Assembly: GCA_040357565.1 (NCBI GenBank)
Contig: JBDODJ010000013.1
From: Cercozoa sp. M6MM
Taxonomy: Eukaryota > Endomyxa: Ascetosporea
DNA length: 64,000 nucleotides
Direction: 5' to 3' (one strand)
Position numbers and translations under genes: made by a program. Below are positions 35,624-47,500 of the stretch, one piece after another. Positions within the stretch are counted from its first letter, which is position 1; the number at the start of each line of letters is the position of its first letter. The notes below the pieces were generated by a model. It did no database searches, had not been told where the DNA came from, and saw nothing but the letters and a program-made list of their open reading frames with translations.

Positions 35624-35824
35624 TTTTGCGAATACTTGCTACTTTACGTTACTGGCGTTTCTTTCTAGACGAGACATCGATCGACCGACGCCAGCTATAG
35701 TTACCTCGCCTAGAGCGGCCTATGGTGTCGAGATAGACTGAACTAACCAACTACCGGCACCGCGTTCCCATCGAATTCAGTTCGGCGCCGACGTAGGTCG
35801 TTCAGCGTTTGGTCACGCAAGAGC

Positions 35825-38800
35825 CTAGAACGCAGCCCAATCGACGTCAGCAGCGGCAGCAGGTTCGGGCGTGGCCGGTACGGGCGAGGCCTCCCAGTCA
35901 ACGTCACCTGCACTCAACAGAGGATTCGCGACGCAGCTCGAACGCACACATCTCTCGAAACTAAACTACCAAAAGGATCGTCGTTCTTGTCGGTCGTCAC
36001 AGGACTCTCCTTCTGCTGTTCTTCGTGAGTGCTGGGGTTGTTGTGCGTTTCAACGTAGGGAGAGGCATCAGCAAACGGGTCGTCGCTCGTGTCTGAGCGA
36101 AAACATGTCACATCAAAGAAACGGCTATGGCTTAAATTGCAGCAGGTACCGTTGGATCCAAAAACGTCGTGCGTGTCGTTGCTCTTGACATCGGCAGCGC
36201 TATCATGAGCAGCAGCAGCAGCAGCAGTGTCGAAATCGTTCCACGCATCCGCACCGGCACTTGAGGGTTCCTCTTCCGGCTTGGCTTGCTCTCCGAGTTC
36301 TATCGATGCACAAACATACTTGCAGTAGCACAGGTCTGGGTTGATTGTACCAGGCGCAGGCTCCACAACCACATTCAACTGACTGACGCCTCCGTCGATT
36401 TGCGCAACATCGGCGTCCAGTGCGTCAATTTCCAAGTCCATGTCCATATCAATGCCCAGGTCAATGTCCTAAAAATTGACCCACTCGTTCACGCGAAACA
36501 GGGGAAAAGCTTAGGACAGCATAGGCAACACCTCATCATCGTCGTCGCAGTTGTCCACGAAAGCGGCAACGTCGAATGTTTCGGCAGCCTGCAAAATGTT
36601 CAACTGGACTAAACACTTTGATAAAGACCAGAAATAGAAAGACCACATCGACGCCATGCACGATCTGCTGTTCCACCGGTTCAATTAGTTCCTCTGCCTG
36701 TTGTTCTTGTTGCACTGGCTGTTCGACGAACTCAAGTTGCGGCTCATCTTGCACTGGCGTCGCAGCAAAATGGGCTTCGAAACTCGCACTTTCCGACTTA
36801 ATTTCTATCCACAGTTCATATATATATATATATATATATATAAATGTATGTGCACAGATAGAGAATACCAACATTGGCGAAAGGATCATCGTGGTTGGAG
36901 AAGGCGTCAAAACCACCGCTGCTGCTGGCTGCATTCGCAGTATCTTCGGTCGCAGCTGGCACCGCAAAGTCCTCAAACAGAGCTTCAGCGGGCTTGGTTT
37001 CGGGCTGTTGCGCCTTTTACAAAACGAAACATCCAAAAAAGTTGCAACGACGATAAGACAAAAAGAAACCTCATGCGACACGGTCGAATGATGACTCGAT
37101 GTTTCAAACACCTTTTCATGAGCTTTTCCGGGTGCGAAATCCTCCTGCGCAAGAGATTTGACTAAAAAAACTGCTACACGTGATCGCTGCAAGCTCACAG
37201 CTGGTGCGTCGAAAACATTCTCAAACACGTCATTCTCCACTTCAAGCGCAGCGAGTGCAGCTTCTTCTTGCTCCTTCTGTAGTCGCAGCTGCTCCTACAA
37301 GCACAGAATTTCCACATAAACTATTCTTGGTCGCTATAAGAACATCGTACAGCAAGTAGTCGAGCTTGCTCACGTTCAGCACGCAAATTATCAATTTCAA
37401 GTTGACGTTTTTCAGCTTCCGCGCGGATCTGGGTGATCGCCCCTGCAAAGAGATTTGTTCAGCGCAAATAAAAACTGACAGTACGGACAGCGAGAGCACG
37501 TGTAAGCTTCTGGATTTCGGACTGCAATTGAGTGGTCTCCTGTCGCAAGGTCGACAATTCGTCGTCAGCTGCGTCAGTTTTTTCGCGTAACTCGCCAAAA
37601 ACTCGCTGCTTTTCGGCGTGTTCCTGACAACAACTGAAATTGGAAGCAGTGTAGAAACTGAGTTGATTATAATCTACCTGTCTGAGTAGAAGAACTTCGG
37701 CTCGAAGCGGTGCCACGCGTGCTTCGCGCTCTTGCAGTTCCTTCTGCGAAGCCGCATGCAGAGAAACAAAGGTATTGAATCTTGACGAACTGTACTCGTT
37801 CAGCGTCGATTTGCGGTTGCAGCAAGCGGTTCTGGCCCATCAGAACTCCCTAACAGAAAGATAACAAGTTTGTTTCCTCAATAACACACCAGCCGAGTAC
37901 CTTCTCAGCGAGCAGTTGCTCTTCGGTTTCTTGAACTTTCTTCTTCTGCCCAAACACCAGTGTGCAACCAAGTTCTAAGCAGCCGGTAAGAAGAGAAAGT
38001 TACCGAAGGAGTCGAAGGCAAGCTGTGTGTACTCGAAACAGATCTCGTCGACGGCGTGCGATGGTGGTTCTATATTGCACATTTCGATACTTGTTTCATA
38101 CCTTTCATATAACAGGTCCGCTTACCCTGGGTACACTGGGTACACTGGTGACACTGACGGCGCCCACTGAGCCGCCTTTGTTAATACAATCTTCCACAAT
38201 GCTTGCACGTGCCTGAAGCATCACATAGGAGGCCAAAGAAGGTAACACCATAAACTTGAGATACCTGTGAAAGCAGCAGTTTCTGCTCATCCTGCGACAA
38301 CAGAGGCACGAGCGACAGCGGCAAGTGCTTCAACTCTGTGTTGGGTGCGTTGAAAAAACACAAGCGGGTACCAAGTGAAATTGTACCAACAGAAGGCGCT
38401 CGTTGAAGTAAGGTCAGCGTCGCAACGAATTCGCCTTCACTGTAGCTGCCCTCTGTCACAAAGATTATCAACAGAAAAACATGGATTTGCAGAAATGGAA
38501 AAAGCGCACGTTTCTTGAGATCGCCAAGCAGAGCAAACGCTTGCTTTTGTGCCGGTGAACTAAAACATTTAACAGAATGAAAGTGAAACAAGCTTTAAAT
38601 ACGTGCAGGTACAGTTTCGGCGCCTGAGCGAAAACCTTGGCGGCTGCAACTCGCGGCAATCGCGCCTTGACAACACAAACACAAAGATTGCAGAAACAAC
38701 GACACCAAAACATGCACCGCAAAAGCTACGTTAGGAATATCGCGTGTCAGACGGCGAAACAGCGAAACGAAACGTTCTCTCTCGGTTGGATTCGGAGCAA

Positions 38801-39475
38801 TGCAGAACGAGAGCGATGCTTTCTGATGTTCGTACAGTCGTTCTTGCACCTGTCACACAGTTGCAGGAGTGTCAGTAAAAGACGTTAGGAAAGGAAAAGA
38901 CGCAAAGTTACATCGGCTTTGGACGGATACGCCACCGGGAAATTGAGGGGAGGAATCGCAATCGATTCTTGTGACAACACTTGCGGCAGCAGCTGCTGCA
39001 CCTGCATGACTGACTTATCGTCTTGCTCCAGCATGAGCGACACCAAACGAAACGCGCGGATCTGCACTCAGTTGTAAAACTTTACACTCACAAAAATCAA
39101 TGAATAATACAATAAGATCACTATCGGACCAGCTCATTCAACTGGAGTCCGGTGTGCGCGCCTTCTTTGCTGCACTGCAGAAAGCAAAGTGCCACAATAG
39201 TAAAAAAAGAGACACGAACTCAAGATACCTGCCAAACAGCAGCCAGCACATTTCGCGGCAGTTGAGACGACTGAAGCACCGGCAGCAGCTTGGCACCCTG
39301 CACAGTCGGGAAAAATAAAGTCAGTGCAGCACAAAACAAGCACTGCGCATACCTCGACTGCATCCTTGCCATCACTCAGTGCCTTGAAAACAGCGCTGTA
39401 GAAGACACGCTCTTCTGCACTGACCACTGCTGCATTTCCTCGATTCAGCGACGCCGTCGCTCTGTGTGGCAACAT
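35825..39475 (-). CDS. EPS15-like endocytic adaptor (EH domains, coiled coil, DPF/WxxF tail)
   Basis: Clathrin-coat accessory protein. The start is taken at ATG 39475 (MLPHRATASLNRGNAAVV). The N-terminal EH domain reads FYSAVFKALSDGKDAVE then LLPVLQSSQLPRNVLAAVW (the EH 'SgLp..vLa.iW' core). A second EH-like region is in the exons around 38850-38200 (PTERERFVSLFRRLT; LLGDLKK; SQDEQKLLLSQ). A central coiled coil follows (KQRVFGELREKTDAADDE, TLRQETTQLQSEIQKLTR, AEAEKRQLEIDNLRAERE). The tail carries DPFADASP and DPFGSLV (AP-2-binding DPF), AWNDF and a final DWAAF (WxxF motifs that bind the AP-2 alpha ear). It stops at 35825. About 15 introns, and individual exon borders in the coiled coil are approximate. 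Confidence 0.75.
36819..36842 (+). repeat. (TA)n microsatellite
   Basis: About 12 TA units in an intron of the adaptor gene. Confidence 0.9.
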
Positions 39476-39719
39476 CACAGAAACTCGATCTTCCACCGAA
39501 AACAGCAATGTACCCCCGAACAGGCAACGTTTGTGGAGCCCTTTGCACTCCCACGGCGTCTGCACGTTGTAGCATCGTTTCAATGTTGACAAGGCACAAA
39601 GCCACAGCCAAAACTTCCTCAATACTTTTTGTTTAATAATTAAAAGTCAATCCGTGAGCTTTGCCTCTGCGACTGCGTGGGAGTATACCAGCTTGTGTGT
39701 GCTGTCAGAAAAGTGCATT

Positions 39720-41395
39720 ATGAGCTCCCGAGCTGCCCGCGCTGCCGCCAAAACGGTAGAAAGTTTTTGTTCATTCTTGCACTCGAACATCCGAGAAAGC
39801 ACGACATAAACAGTTGCACCATGTGCGATGTTTTTGAAAAACTGGATTTGTTGCGCACATTTCTCTAATTTTGCCGTCTCTAATTTTGCCGTTCCTCGTT
39901 GGCTTTGTTGACCATCCGTTCGTTTTTATTTTCTTCTAAACAGGCTCTGCATCAGCCGCGCAAGGCCGTGCTGTCGAACGGTGTTCGTGTCGTGACGTAC
40001 GACTCTGGCGAGCTGGTGCCTTTTGACTTGCCGTCGTTGCTGCTATATTGAATTCTTGTGCTGCAGGCCTCGTGTGTTGGTGTGAACTTCCTCGCAGGCT
40101 CGCGCTTTGAGGACGCCTTTGATGGTAGATTCTCATTCGTTGTTGTAAGCATTGATTTTGGATCTAAACCTAGGCCGTGCGCACATCTACTCGAAGCTCA
40201 GTCTGTCGCCCGGTGACTACCGACTGCACGACGACTTGTCGCGCAAGATCGGTCAGTTGCCTGGTCTCGACAAGAAGCAAAACATCGGCAAGTCGACTCA
40301 AGAGCAGTTGCTGCACCTGCACAAGCTCGGCATCGAACAAGCGCCGGTCAACGTCACCAGAGACATGGTGCTTTTGAGATACTTTCAATTGTTGTCAAGT
40401 GAGTTGCTTGCACATGTTTGGATTTTCAGATGGGCACGACCGTCGGCGTGCTGCGTCCGTGGGCCGGCGCTGCCATCAAGCCGCTTGTGTATTTTCTTCT
40501 TTGTCGTTGTGCGATCAAACTGCACCAAATGTTATTTTTGCTGATAGCGATGCCGTGGTGCTTCCGGGCTGCTACGATGCCATCATCAACCAGCGCGTCG
40601 TTAAGGGTACTGCACAGGTTGATTGTTCCTCAGTGTGTTACCTATTTGAATGTTATGCGATTCAGAGGACTACCTCGAGCAGTTGCGTCAGCTGCGTGAG
40701 TGTGGTAGCTGAATTCTTTTCCAAAGGGAATGTTAAACTAACCTGATTGTTTTTCTTTTTGCAACAACAGACGAAGAGCTCCAAATCAACGAACTCGCTT
40801 TCGCCGCCGCTTTCAACGGCGTACCCACTTCACTCCCTCTGTGCTTCACGTTGCATTGTGCACTTGCACCACCTTGCTGCGCAGCAAGGTCTCGGCCGCT
40901 CGCTGTACGCTGACGAGACGACGCTCGACCAGGTGGGCCACGCGGAACTGCAGGACTACAAGCAGCGACTGCTCACGCCGGATCGGTACCGAAAACAGAC
41001 TCGAGTCGAAAGGGAGTAATACGTTGAGTCTGTGTGTAGTATGGTGATCACGGGCGTCAACGTTGATCACGACGAATTCGTTGCCGCTGCCGAGTCTGTA
41101 TTGTGTTTCCTGTCATTAGTCGCGTTTGCTTTTGTGAAGTATTGATTTGTGTTGTGATAGACGTTGTGTGAATACCGCACGCGTGACCGCGGCGAGGACC
41201 TTGTCGATGCGAGCTACTCGCCTGTATTCTTCCTTGCGTTTCTCAAACGTTTCTCAGTCCCTGTAATGTCAGTGATTTGGTCACAATTTTGACAGGGCTT
41301 CCGCGTGGCTTCTGGCAAGACGCCGGCTGTGTCGATCGGCTTCCGTGTGCCTGTACCGCTGTTTAGTCAATGCTTTAATAAGTGGGCGCTTGGGA

Positions 41396-41443
<48 letters not shown>

Positions 41444-41453
41444 NNNNNNNNNN

Positions 41454-41504
<51 letters not shown>

Positions 41505-42467
41505 TTTTTTTTTCAGGGCGCCGATTCTGAGTCGTTCGCCGCGCTGTTCGTGCTGCAGCTGCTGATGGGCGGTGGCAGCAAGTTCTCCTCCGGCGGTCCC
41601 GGTAAGGGCCTGTGCTCGCGTCTGTTCCGACTGCTGGGGTACTTTCGAGCTTTCTGTTTCATTCAAGAATCACTTTACTCCTGTGCCGCAGCGAAAGTAT
41701 GGGTCGTATCAAGCACGCCAGTCCAGTGTTTGAGAGTACTAAGGCTTTACTCTTTTCCTGTGGCTGAGGCAGTATTTCTCAACTGGTGACAGGCACGCCG
41801 AACGAGGCGGTTCTTGGCATTTCGCTTGTCGCTGATCCGGAGTTCGCTGAGCACGGACACATCGACACTCAGGGCCTGATGGAGGTACACTTGACTCTCA
41901 TGTGCGGGGGGGGGGGGGGTTTTGCTGACACGATGCATGCCTGTACAGCTGTGCGCTGTCGAATGGATGCGTCTCAAGCAAGGCGTCACGGCGGACGAGG
42001 TCGAGATGGCGCGCAACATGGCGATCGGCCAGCTGCAGATGAACTACGAGGACCGATTCGTTATCGCTGAGGACATGTCGCGCAACGCGCTGCTCGACCT
42101 GCCGCTCCGCACGGTCGACGAGTACACTGCCGCCGTTGCGGATGTACTCGCTTTTTTGAGTGCACATAAGTGAACCTCATATGCGAAAGTTACGTTTCAA
42201 TTTGCACGTGCAGGTCACGGCTGATCAGATCAACGGCATCATCGCAAGTACTGCTTTTCTAGTTTATCTTTGTCAGTGTACGAAGATGTGCTTCCTCTGT
42301 AGACATGACGCAGGAGGACCCGTACATCGCCGCTATCACGCCGTCGCGCTCGGCCGTGCCGTCGCCGGACCAGTACGTTTTTTTCTGCTCTCTCATGTGT
42401 GTTTGTCATTGCGCTTTTGTGTCTGTGTCTGTGCAGGCTGGTGGCATTCCTGAAGCGCATGCCGTAG
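39720..42467 (+). CDS. PMPCA: Mitochondrial processing peptidase, alpha subunit
   Basis: Substrate-recognition subunit of the matrix peptidase that removes presequences. ATG 39720 opens a short basic, Ala-rich leader (MSSRAARAAAKT), itself presequence-like. It continues RKAVLSNGVRVVTYDSGE, ASCVGVNFLAGSRFEDAF. Where beta subunits have the HxxEH zinc site, this protein has GRAHIYSKLSL, so the site is absent, as expected for alpha. Later segments are QGLGRSLYADETTLDQVG, LVDASY, and the diagnostic glycine-rich loop MGGGSKFSSGGPGKGLCS. Then come NEAVLGISLVADPEFAEH, VTADEVEMARNMAIGQLQ and NALLDLPLRTVDEYTAAV. It stops at 42465-42467. One intron (about 41397-41514) contains a TG microsatellite and a 10-N gap. 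About 14 introns. Confidence 0.88.
41397..41501 (+). repeat. (TG)n microsatellite with 10-N gap (41444-41453)
   Basis: TG units on both sides of a 10-N gap, wholly inside an intron of the processing peptidase gene. Confidence 0.95.
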
Positions 42468-42866
42468 TGAATTTTATCGTGCTGGGCACCAGATCGGACA
42501 CTAGGGTGTTTCCATCGCATCCATCATCCCATCAACTTTCCTTTTTCTTTCCGTTAACGCTCCCGTCCGCGTTCTAGCCTAAAAGCTCAGTCGTGCCAGG
42601 CGATTTTCCGATAATTTCAGCTCTCTGTACCTCCGCTCCAGTGCTGCTACCAAAGTTAGCCTTGTTCTTTCTGATAGCATCTGCGAATCGCGAGATTCAC
42701 GATCAGTTGAGTGACATTTGGAGCGCGGCGTTTCTCTAAGTCATTCAACCCAAGTGATCACGTGACCTCTGGCTAAGAAGGTCAGTAGAGGCCTTCCTGA
42801 AACGTTGCGCGTAGCTGCGCTGGAAGGTGCGTGCATAGGAGAGCGAGTTGATCGCGTCGTCTCAGG
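42468..42866. other. Intergenic region, no gene seen
   Basis: 399 bp between two genes on the same strand. It is likely the promoter of the coiled-coil gene; no motif recognised. Confidence 0.5.
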
Positions 42867-43730
42867 ATGTCCGTCGCCTCGATTGAACAACTCGAAAAAA
42901 GACTGAAGTGGGAAGAGGAACAAAAGATACGCCACGTTCTGCAGGAAATCTACGCTGCGGCCAAAACTGCGCGCGAAGAGCAACGCGAACTTGCGCGAAA
43001 GCGTGCCTATGAAGAACACATGCGCCAACAAAAGGAGAGAATGCTGCGCGAGCGTCAAATCGAAAAGGCTCGCGACGAAGCAAACCGACAGAAAATGCTC
43101 CGCGAGCGCCAAGAAGAGGAGGAAGCGCGTCTCAGAGAACTCAAGCACCGAATGCTGCAGACTGAAGAGCACCGAAAGTTCTTCGAAGCCCAGAAGGAAA
43201 AGCAGTTGCGCGACAGGCGAGAAGTCGCCAGACGCGAGTTGATGCAAAAGCGGCGCCTTCGCGCTCAAATGGCGCAAGAGAACTACGAGAAACGACAGGA
43301 GAAAATGCGCCGAAACGAGCAACGCGCAGCAGAGCTGGCGAAGCGAATCCAGAACGAGAAGGAACGAAAGCTGCGTGAGATCAGGAGACAGCAAAAGGAA
43401 GCCGAAGAACGCACACGTCGCGCCAGATTGGAATCGCTGCGGCAGAGACAGCAACTCGAATTCAGGCAACGGCACAACCTGTACGCGCGCTTGCGCAAAG
43501 CAGACAAAATGGTGAAAATGACGAAGCGCATGCGCTTGAACGAACTGCACGAGGCGCACATGGCAAGCGAGCGACACAGACAAGATATCCTGCACAAAAA
43601 ACAAGAGGCTGCACGCACAGATCAAAAACGACGAGAGGATGCACTGCGAATGAAGGAGACTCTGCTCCGCGAAAGGGAGTACTCTCTGAAGAAGAAGGAA
43701 AATGACCGAATAAACTCACTGAGGTACATG

Positions 43731-43784
<54 letters not shown>

Positions 43785-44433
43785 CAGCAAACCGCAGCTG
43801 TACGTAAAATCTGACTGTTCTAAACTGTGCAGGGCAACCCTACAGGCGCAGCAACGAAAGGCCAGAATAAATCGTCGCGAGCACGAGAAGGAACTCGAGG
43901 ACCGCGTTCGTTCAGTGCGCGAGGACTTGCGTCAGAAGGAACTGCGTGTGCAACAGCGCGAGGAAACCCTTGAGCGAATGCGTCTAACGAGACAAGAGTT
44001 TGAACGACTCAGCAAACTGCGCGAGAAAATGGTGCAGGAGCGACTCGGAAAGATCTCGCAGATGCAGAACTCACCGGCAGCGGATCTTTTGTTCAAGCAG
44101 GAGAAGGAACCCGACTGGAATCACCTCGACATTGATGCGTACTCCTTAGATACATAAATTACACATGTACTGAAGAGATTTTTTGTTCCTAAATTTGCCT
44201 ATTTCAGGATCCTGAAAGCCGCGGGTATCGACCGATCCATGTCGCCGACGAGAAGCGACAGTGCACTGTCGACTCGTCGCAGCGGCAGTCCGCGCTCGTT
44301 GGGTGCCACCAAGTCACGAATGTCGAACTCTCGGAGTGCCGTGTTTGACCCGAGTGGTGCCGTGCGGCCGCCGCGTCCACTAGAGAATCGGGAGCTATTC
44401 AAGCGCTCTGTCGGAACTCGACTTAATCATTGA
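42867..44433 (+). CDS. Long coiled-coil protein (462 aa), possibly cilium/cytoskeleton associated
   Basis: Exons 42867-43723, 43833-44138 and 44208-44433 add up to 462 codons plus stop with consistent phases. From residue 5 to about 380 it is an almost uninterrupted charged helix (SIEQLEKRLKWEEEQKIR, EEHMRQQKERMLRERQIE, RVRSVREDLRQKELRVQQ), rich in Arg, Glu and Gln, similar in feel to trichohyalin/MNS1-type ciliary coiled coils. The tail is Ser/Arg-rich with SPTR and SPRS sites (possible proline-directed phosphorylation), then PPRPLENRELFKRSVG. Intron 1 holds a (TC)n microsatellite. Assignment to a specific family would be a guess. The antisense strand is also open, a composition effect. Confidence 0.7.
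43735..43779 (+). repeat. (TC)n microsatellite in intron
   Basis: About 22 TC units between the splice donor at 43724 and the acceptor at 43832. Confidence 0.95.
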
Positions 44434-44560
44434 CTGCATAAATCTCCGTCAGCTCTGTGAGAGCAGCACAGTTTTACTGTAACTTGAGTGGCTAATCGAG
44501 TTTAACGTGGCTGTCTTCAGCTTCAGTTGGCAGTTCTGCAACGATGGGCAGCTACGTGGT

Positions 44561-47500
44561 TCAGTTCGAAACGATGGGCAGCACATTGAACGTTCCGTTC
44601 GTCGCTGACGTTCCCATGAGTTCTGGCTGTTCCGCGGCATAGGCGTGTGCAGGCGGATGCTAGATACAACAGTTTGCACACAGTCAAAGCAATACATAGA
44701 TCCGCGTAATACCACGTAAGACCCAGGGATGTTGGAGAAGGCGAGATAGGACACTTGATGCGTTCCTGCGGTTAGATAGCTCGTGCGCCAGACCACCTGT
44801 TGTTGTACCAGTTGAAGGGAAACCGGGAGTCGAAAGAACAAGACCGATGCTCAAACGCACCTTGTTTTTATAAACAAATCGTTCGCGGAACACAGAGTGC
44901 GACAGCATCGAATCGAAACTGCTCGCAGCCGCACCGTGCGCAGCTACGTCCTGCAGCGGTTCAAGACCTGCCGGAAGCAGATCGGTCAGAACGACACCAC
45001 CTACGAAGAACTTTCAGTGCCAATGGTTTGCAAGAAAGGTCACCAAGTTGGAACTTTACCCGGCAGCGTATCGACTGAAGCCACTTGGATGGTGATACGC
45101 ATCATTGTGTTGCTAGCGACAGCGTCAGTCGGTGCGCCAACTTTCGGTTCGATAGGTTGCACCACACGTGTGACACTGCGCACAGTATCGCGAATGAACT
45201 GCTTTGTTTGTATACTACGTATCAGTACCTCAGACCACGGTCACGTGCGCGAAGGTGATCACTCACAGGCGGCACAAAAATCAGCGCCAGTACGAGTGAG
45301 ACCTGACCAGTGCCAGTGGCATCAATGTCGATTAGTTCACCCTGAGTGGCATTATCGGGCCAATCAATGAGACGGTTCTCGCGTTGACCGCTCTGTGCAA
45401 AGTGCTGGTCGAGCCAGGTGTCGCTGGCGAACTGCACGATGACTCGGAGTGACGGTGTCTCGTTGCCGACCGCTCTGTCGAAAGTGAGCAGCGACACAAC
45501 TTGAATCGCTGTCGAAGCGAGCTTCGCGGCGCTGTTTGAGTCGCCACGTGTTGCACGAGCTTTCCTTGCACTGAATCGCAGTTGCACCTCGTGACAAACA
45601 AACAGAACAAAAAACCAACTGAAACCAACCTTGCTGCCACTCATCGTTGTCAGTTTCGCGCACCATGTGAAGCAACGCCAACGCTTGCCACTGCACGTGT
45701 CTTGGTTGACCCTGTTCGTCCGCTACAGCATTGTTTTCGTTGGTATTGTCAATGTGAAAAGTTGATGAGATGAGTTTACCCCACGAAACGTAGGCAGTTC
45801 GACCCTGCACTCGCACCAGACGACGCAAATTGTTGTCAATGTCGCCCGCGATTTCTGCATCCGCGCGTCGCTTCAGCCGCATGATCAAAAGCTACGAATA
45901 GACGGTGATTGGCAAGAGTACTAATAGTAGTGTAAAGAGAACACACGGAGTTCAGGTCCATATCTTTCACTCGATCGAGCGAAACGTGTCGTTCGAACGC
46001 TCGAACCAGCGGCTCCATTTTGTGACTGAACTGAGTCAGCTTTCCAGTTCTGAAACAAAAAGAAGGACGAGTACGGAATCGAAGTCCACAAAAGAGCGAC
46101 CCAATAGGCCGGCATCAACTGATCTTCTTCGTAACGAGGAAGCGTCTCTTGTGCCGCCTGCGATTTTGCTCTGCTTTTAATCAGTCATTGGAAGTGAACC
46201 TGCTCGTACCTGATAGACGCCAGATTCCCAATCAGCAACCATTCCAGGGACTTCTCGACCAGTGTACTCCGAAAGCATGTCGCGCAGTCTTAAATAGCAC
46301 ACATTCAGGGATAACACATTTTGAAAGTGTTGAAAAGAAAATTAAAAGTAAACTTAAGTTTAATTTACATGAGCACGAAAGCGTTTAAAGCCAAATCGGC
46401 TCGTCGTGGTTGCCAGATGCTGCTTTTGGTTTCAGTTACACGTTAAAGCAGAGAGAGAAAGATCAAATAGTTGCTTTGTACTAGTCGAAACGACGGAGTC
46501 CATAACGCTCGTCCGTGAGTTCTTTCGTTCGCCGTTCGCACTCTTCTTTCAGCGTCAAGTAACACTCGCTTTCATAAGGTTCGCAAAGTGCTTCGTGCAC
46601 ACTTTGCGTGATGCGGCTATTGAGCAGCATCCAGGTTAAGGCTACAGTACAGATACAGGCCCGAGTAAAACTGAATCTTTGACATGACTGAAAGATGTAG
46701 ATCTAGAGATGTCTTTACCAGCGGTTTCGCCATCGATGAGTTGTTGCTCCTTTTCAAAAACAAGTTTCGCGACATAGCGCAGCAGTTCGAGCAGCAACTG
46801 ATCCGAAACTGTCTTGTAGCCAACGCCTGCGCTCACTTCGATCCGCGCAGTGTCCGTGTTGTCCGTGAACGGCAGATCCAGACCCTCTTTCCACTCATTC
46901 TCGACTACCATGGACGTAGCAACAATTACCGCTTCCTGGACTGGCACTACCGAAAGCTGATGCAACATAGCATCCGTACTGCCTTTACTGTTGCTTGCAT
47001 CGAGCACGACAGAAATGTCGCCTTCGACGTCGCTTTGACACATCGATGTCACTCGAGCCGAGTCAACGATTTCGGCAGTGACCGAAGTTGCCGAAATCTC
47101 GAGGTTTTCGCTTTCGAGTGTCAGTTCGACGGTGCCATTTCCAGTGATGATTCCACCTGACTTGGGAAGATTCAGACAGCGTTAAAGAATGAAAACATCA
47201 AAATACCACACTGGAAGCTGTCACCGTGACGTGCAAACAGAGGGAACAGCGGCGTGATCGACAGAGGTTTCTTCACCGTCAACTGCGATTCGAAGGATCG
47301 AAGCAACACACTCGGTTCGCCTGATGCGGCTTCCGGGTTTCCGTCGGCAAAGTAGACATTTTTTGGACGTGTGTCAACATCGTTGAACGACTCGAACAAT
47401 GCAAAAAGTCGCAGTTTAAACGTTCCCAGATTTTCCGGAAGCTTAACCCGTAGCACGGCAGAGTCTTCTGTATTTATTCGCACAAAAGTTGTAAAAACGC

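Noticed and set aside
41382-41520. Cys-Val or Thr-His repeat 'proteins'
   Set aside because: Translations of TG/CA microsatellites next to gaps, in introns. Similar cases at 34420-34826, 53200-53790, 59408-59726 and 61544-61878.
42741-43625. 294-residue open frame on the minus strand
   Set aside because: It is antisense to the coiled-coil gene; Arg/Glu/Gln-rich codons read as open Leu/Phe/Ser-rich sequence on the other strand. There are no splice sites or recognisable motifs.
44449-44560. Longer 3' end of the macroglobulin gene in another frame
   Set aside because: Using the 61-nt intron with a CTAG acceptor restores the family C-terminal pattern (HPPAHAYAAEQPE, GTFNVLP) and stops at 44561.
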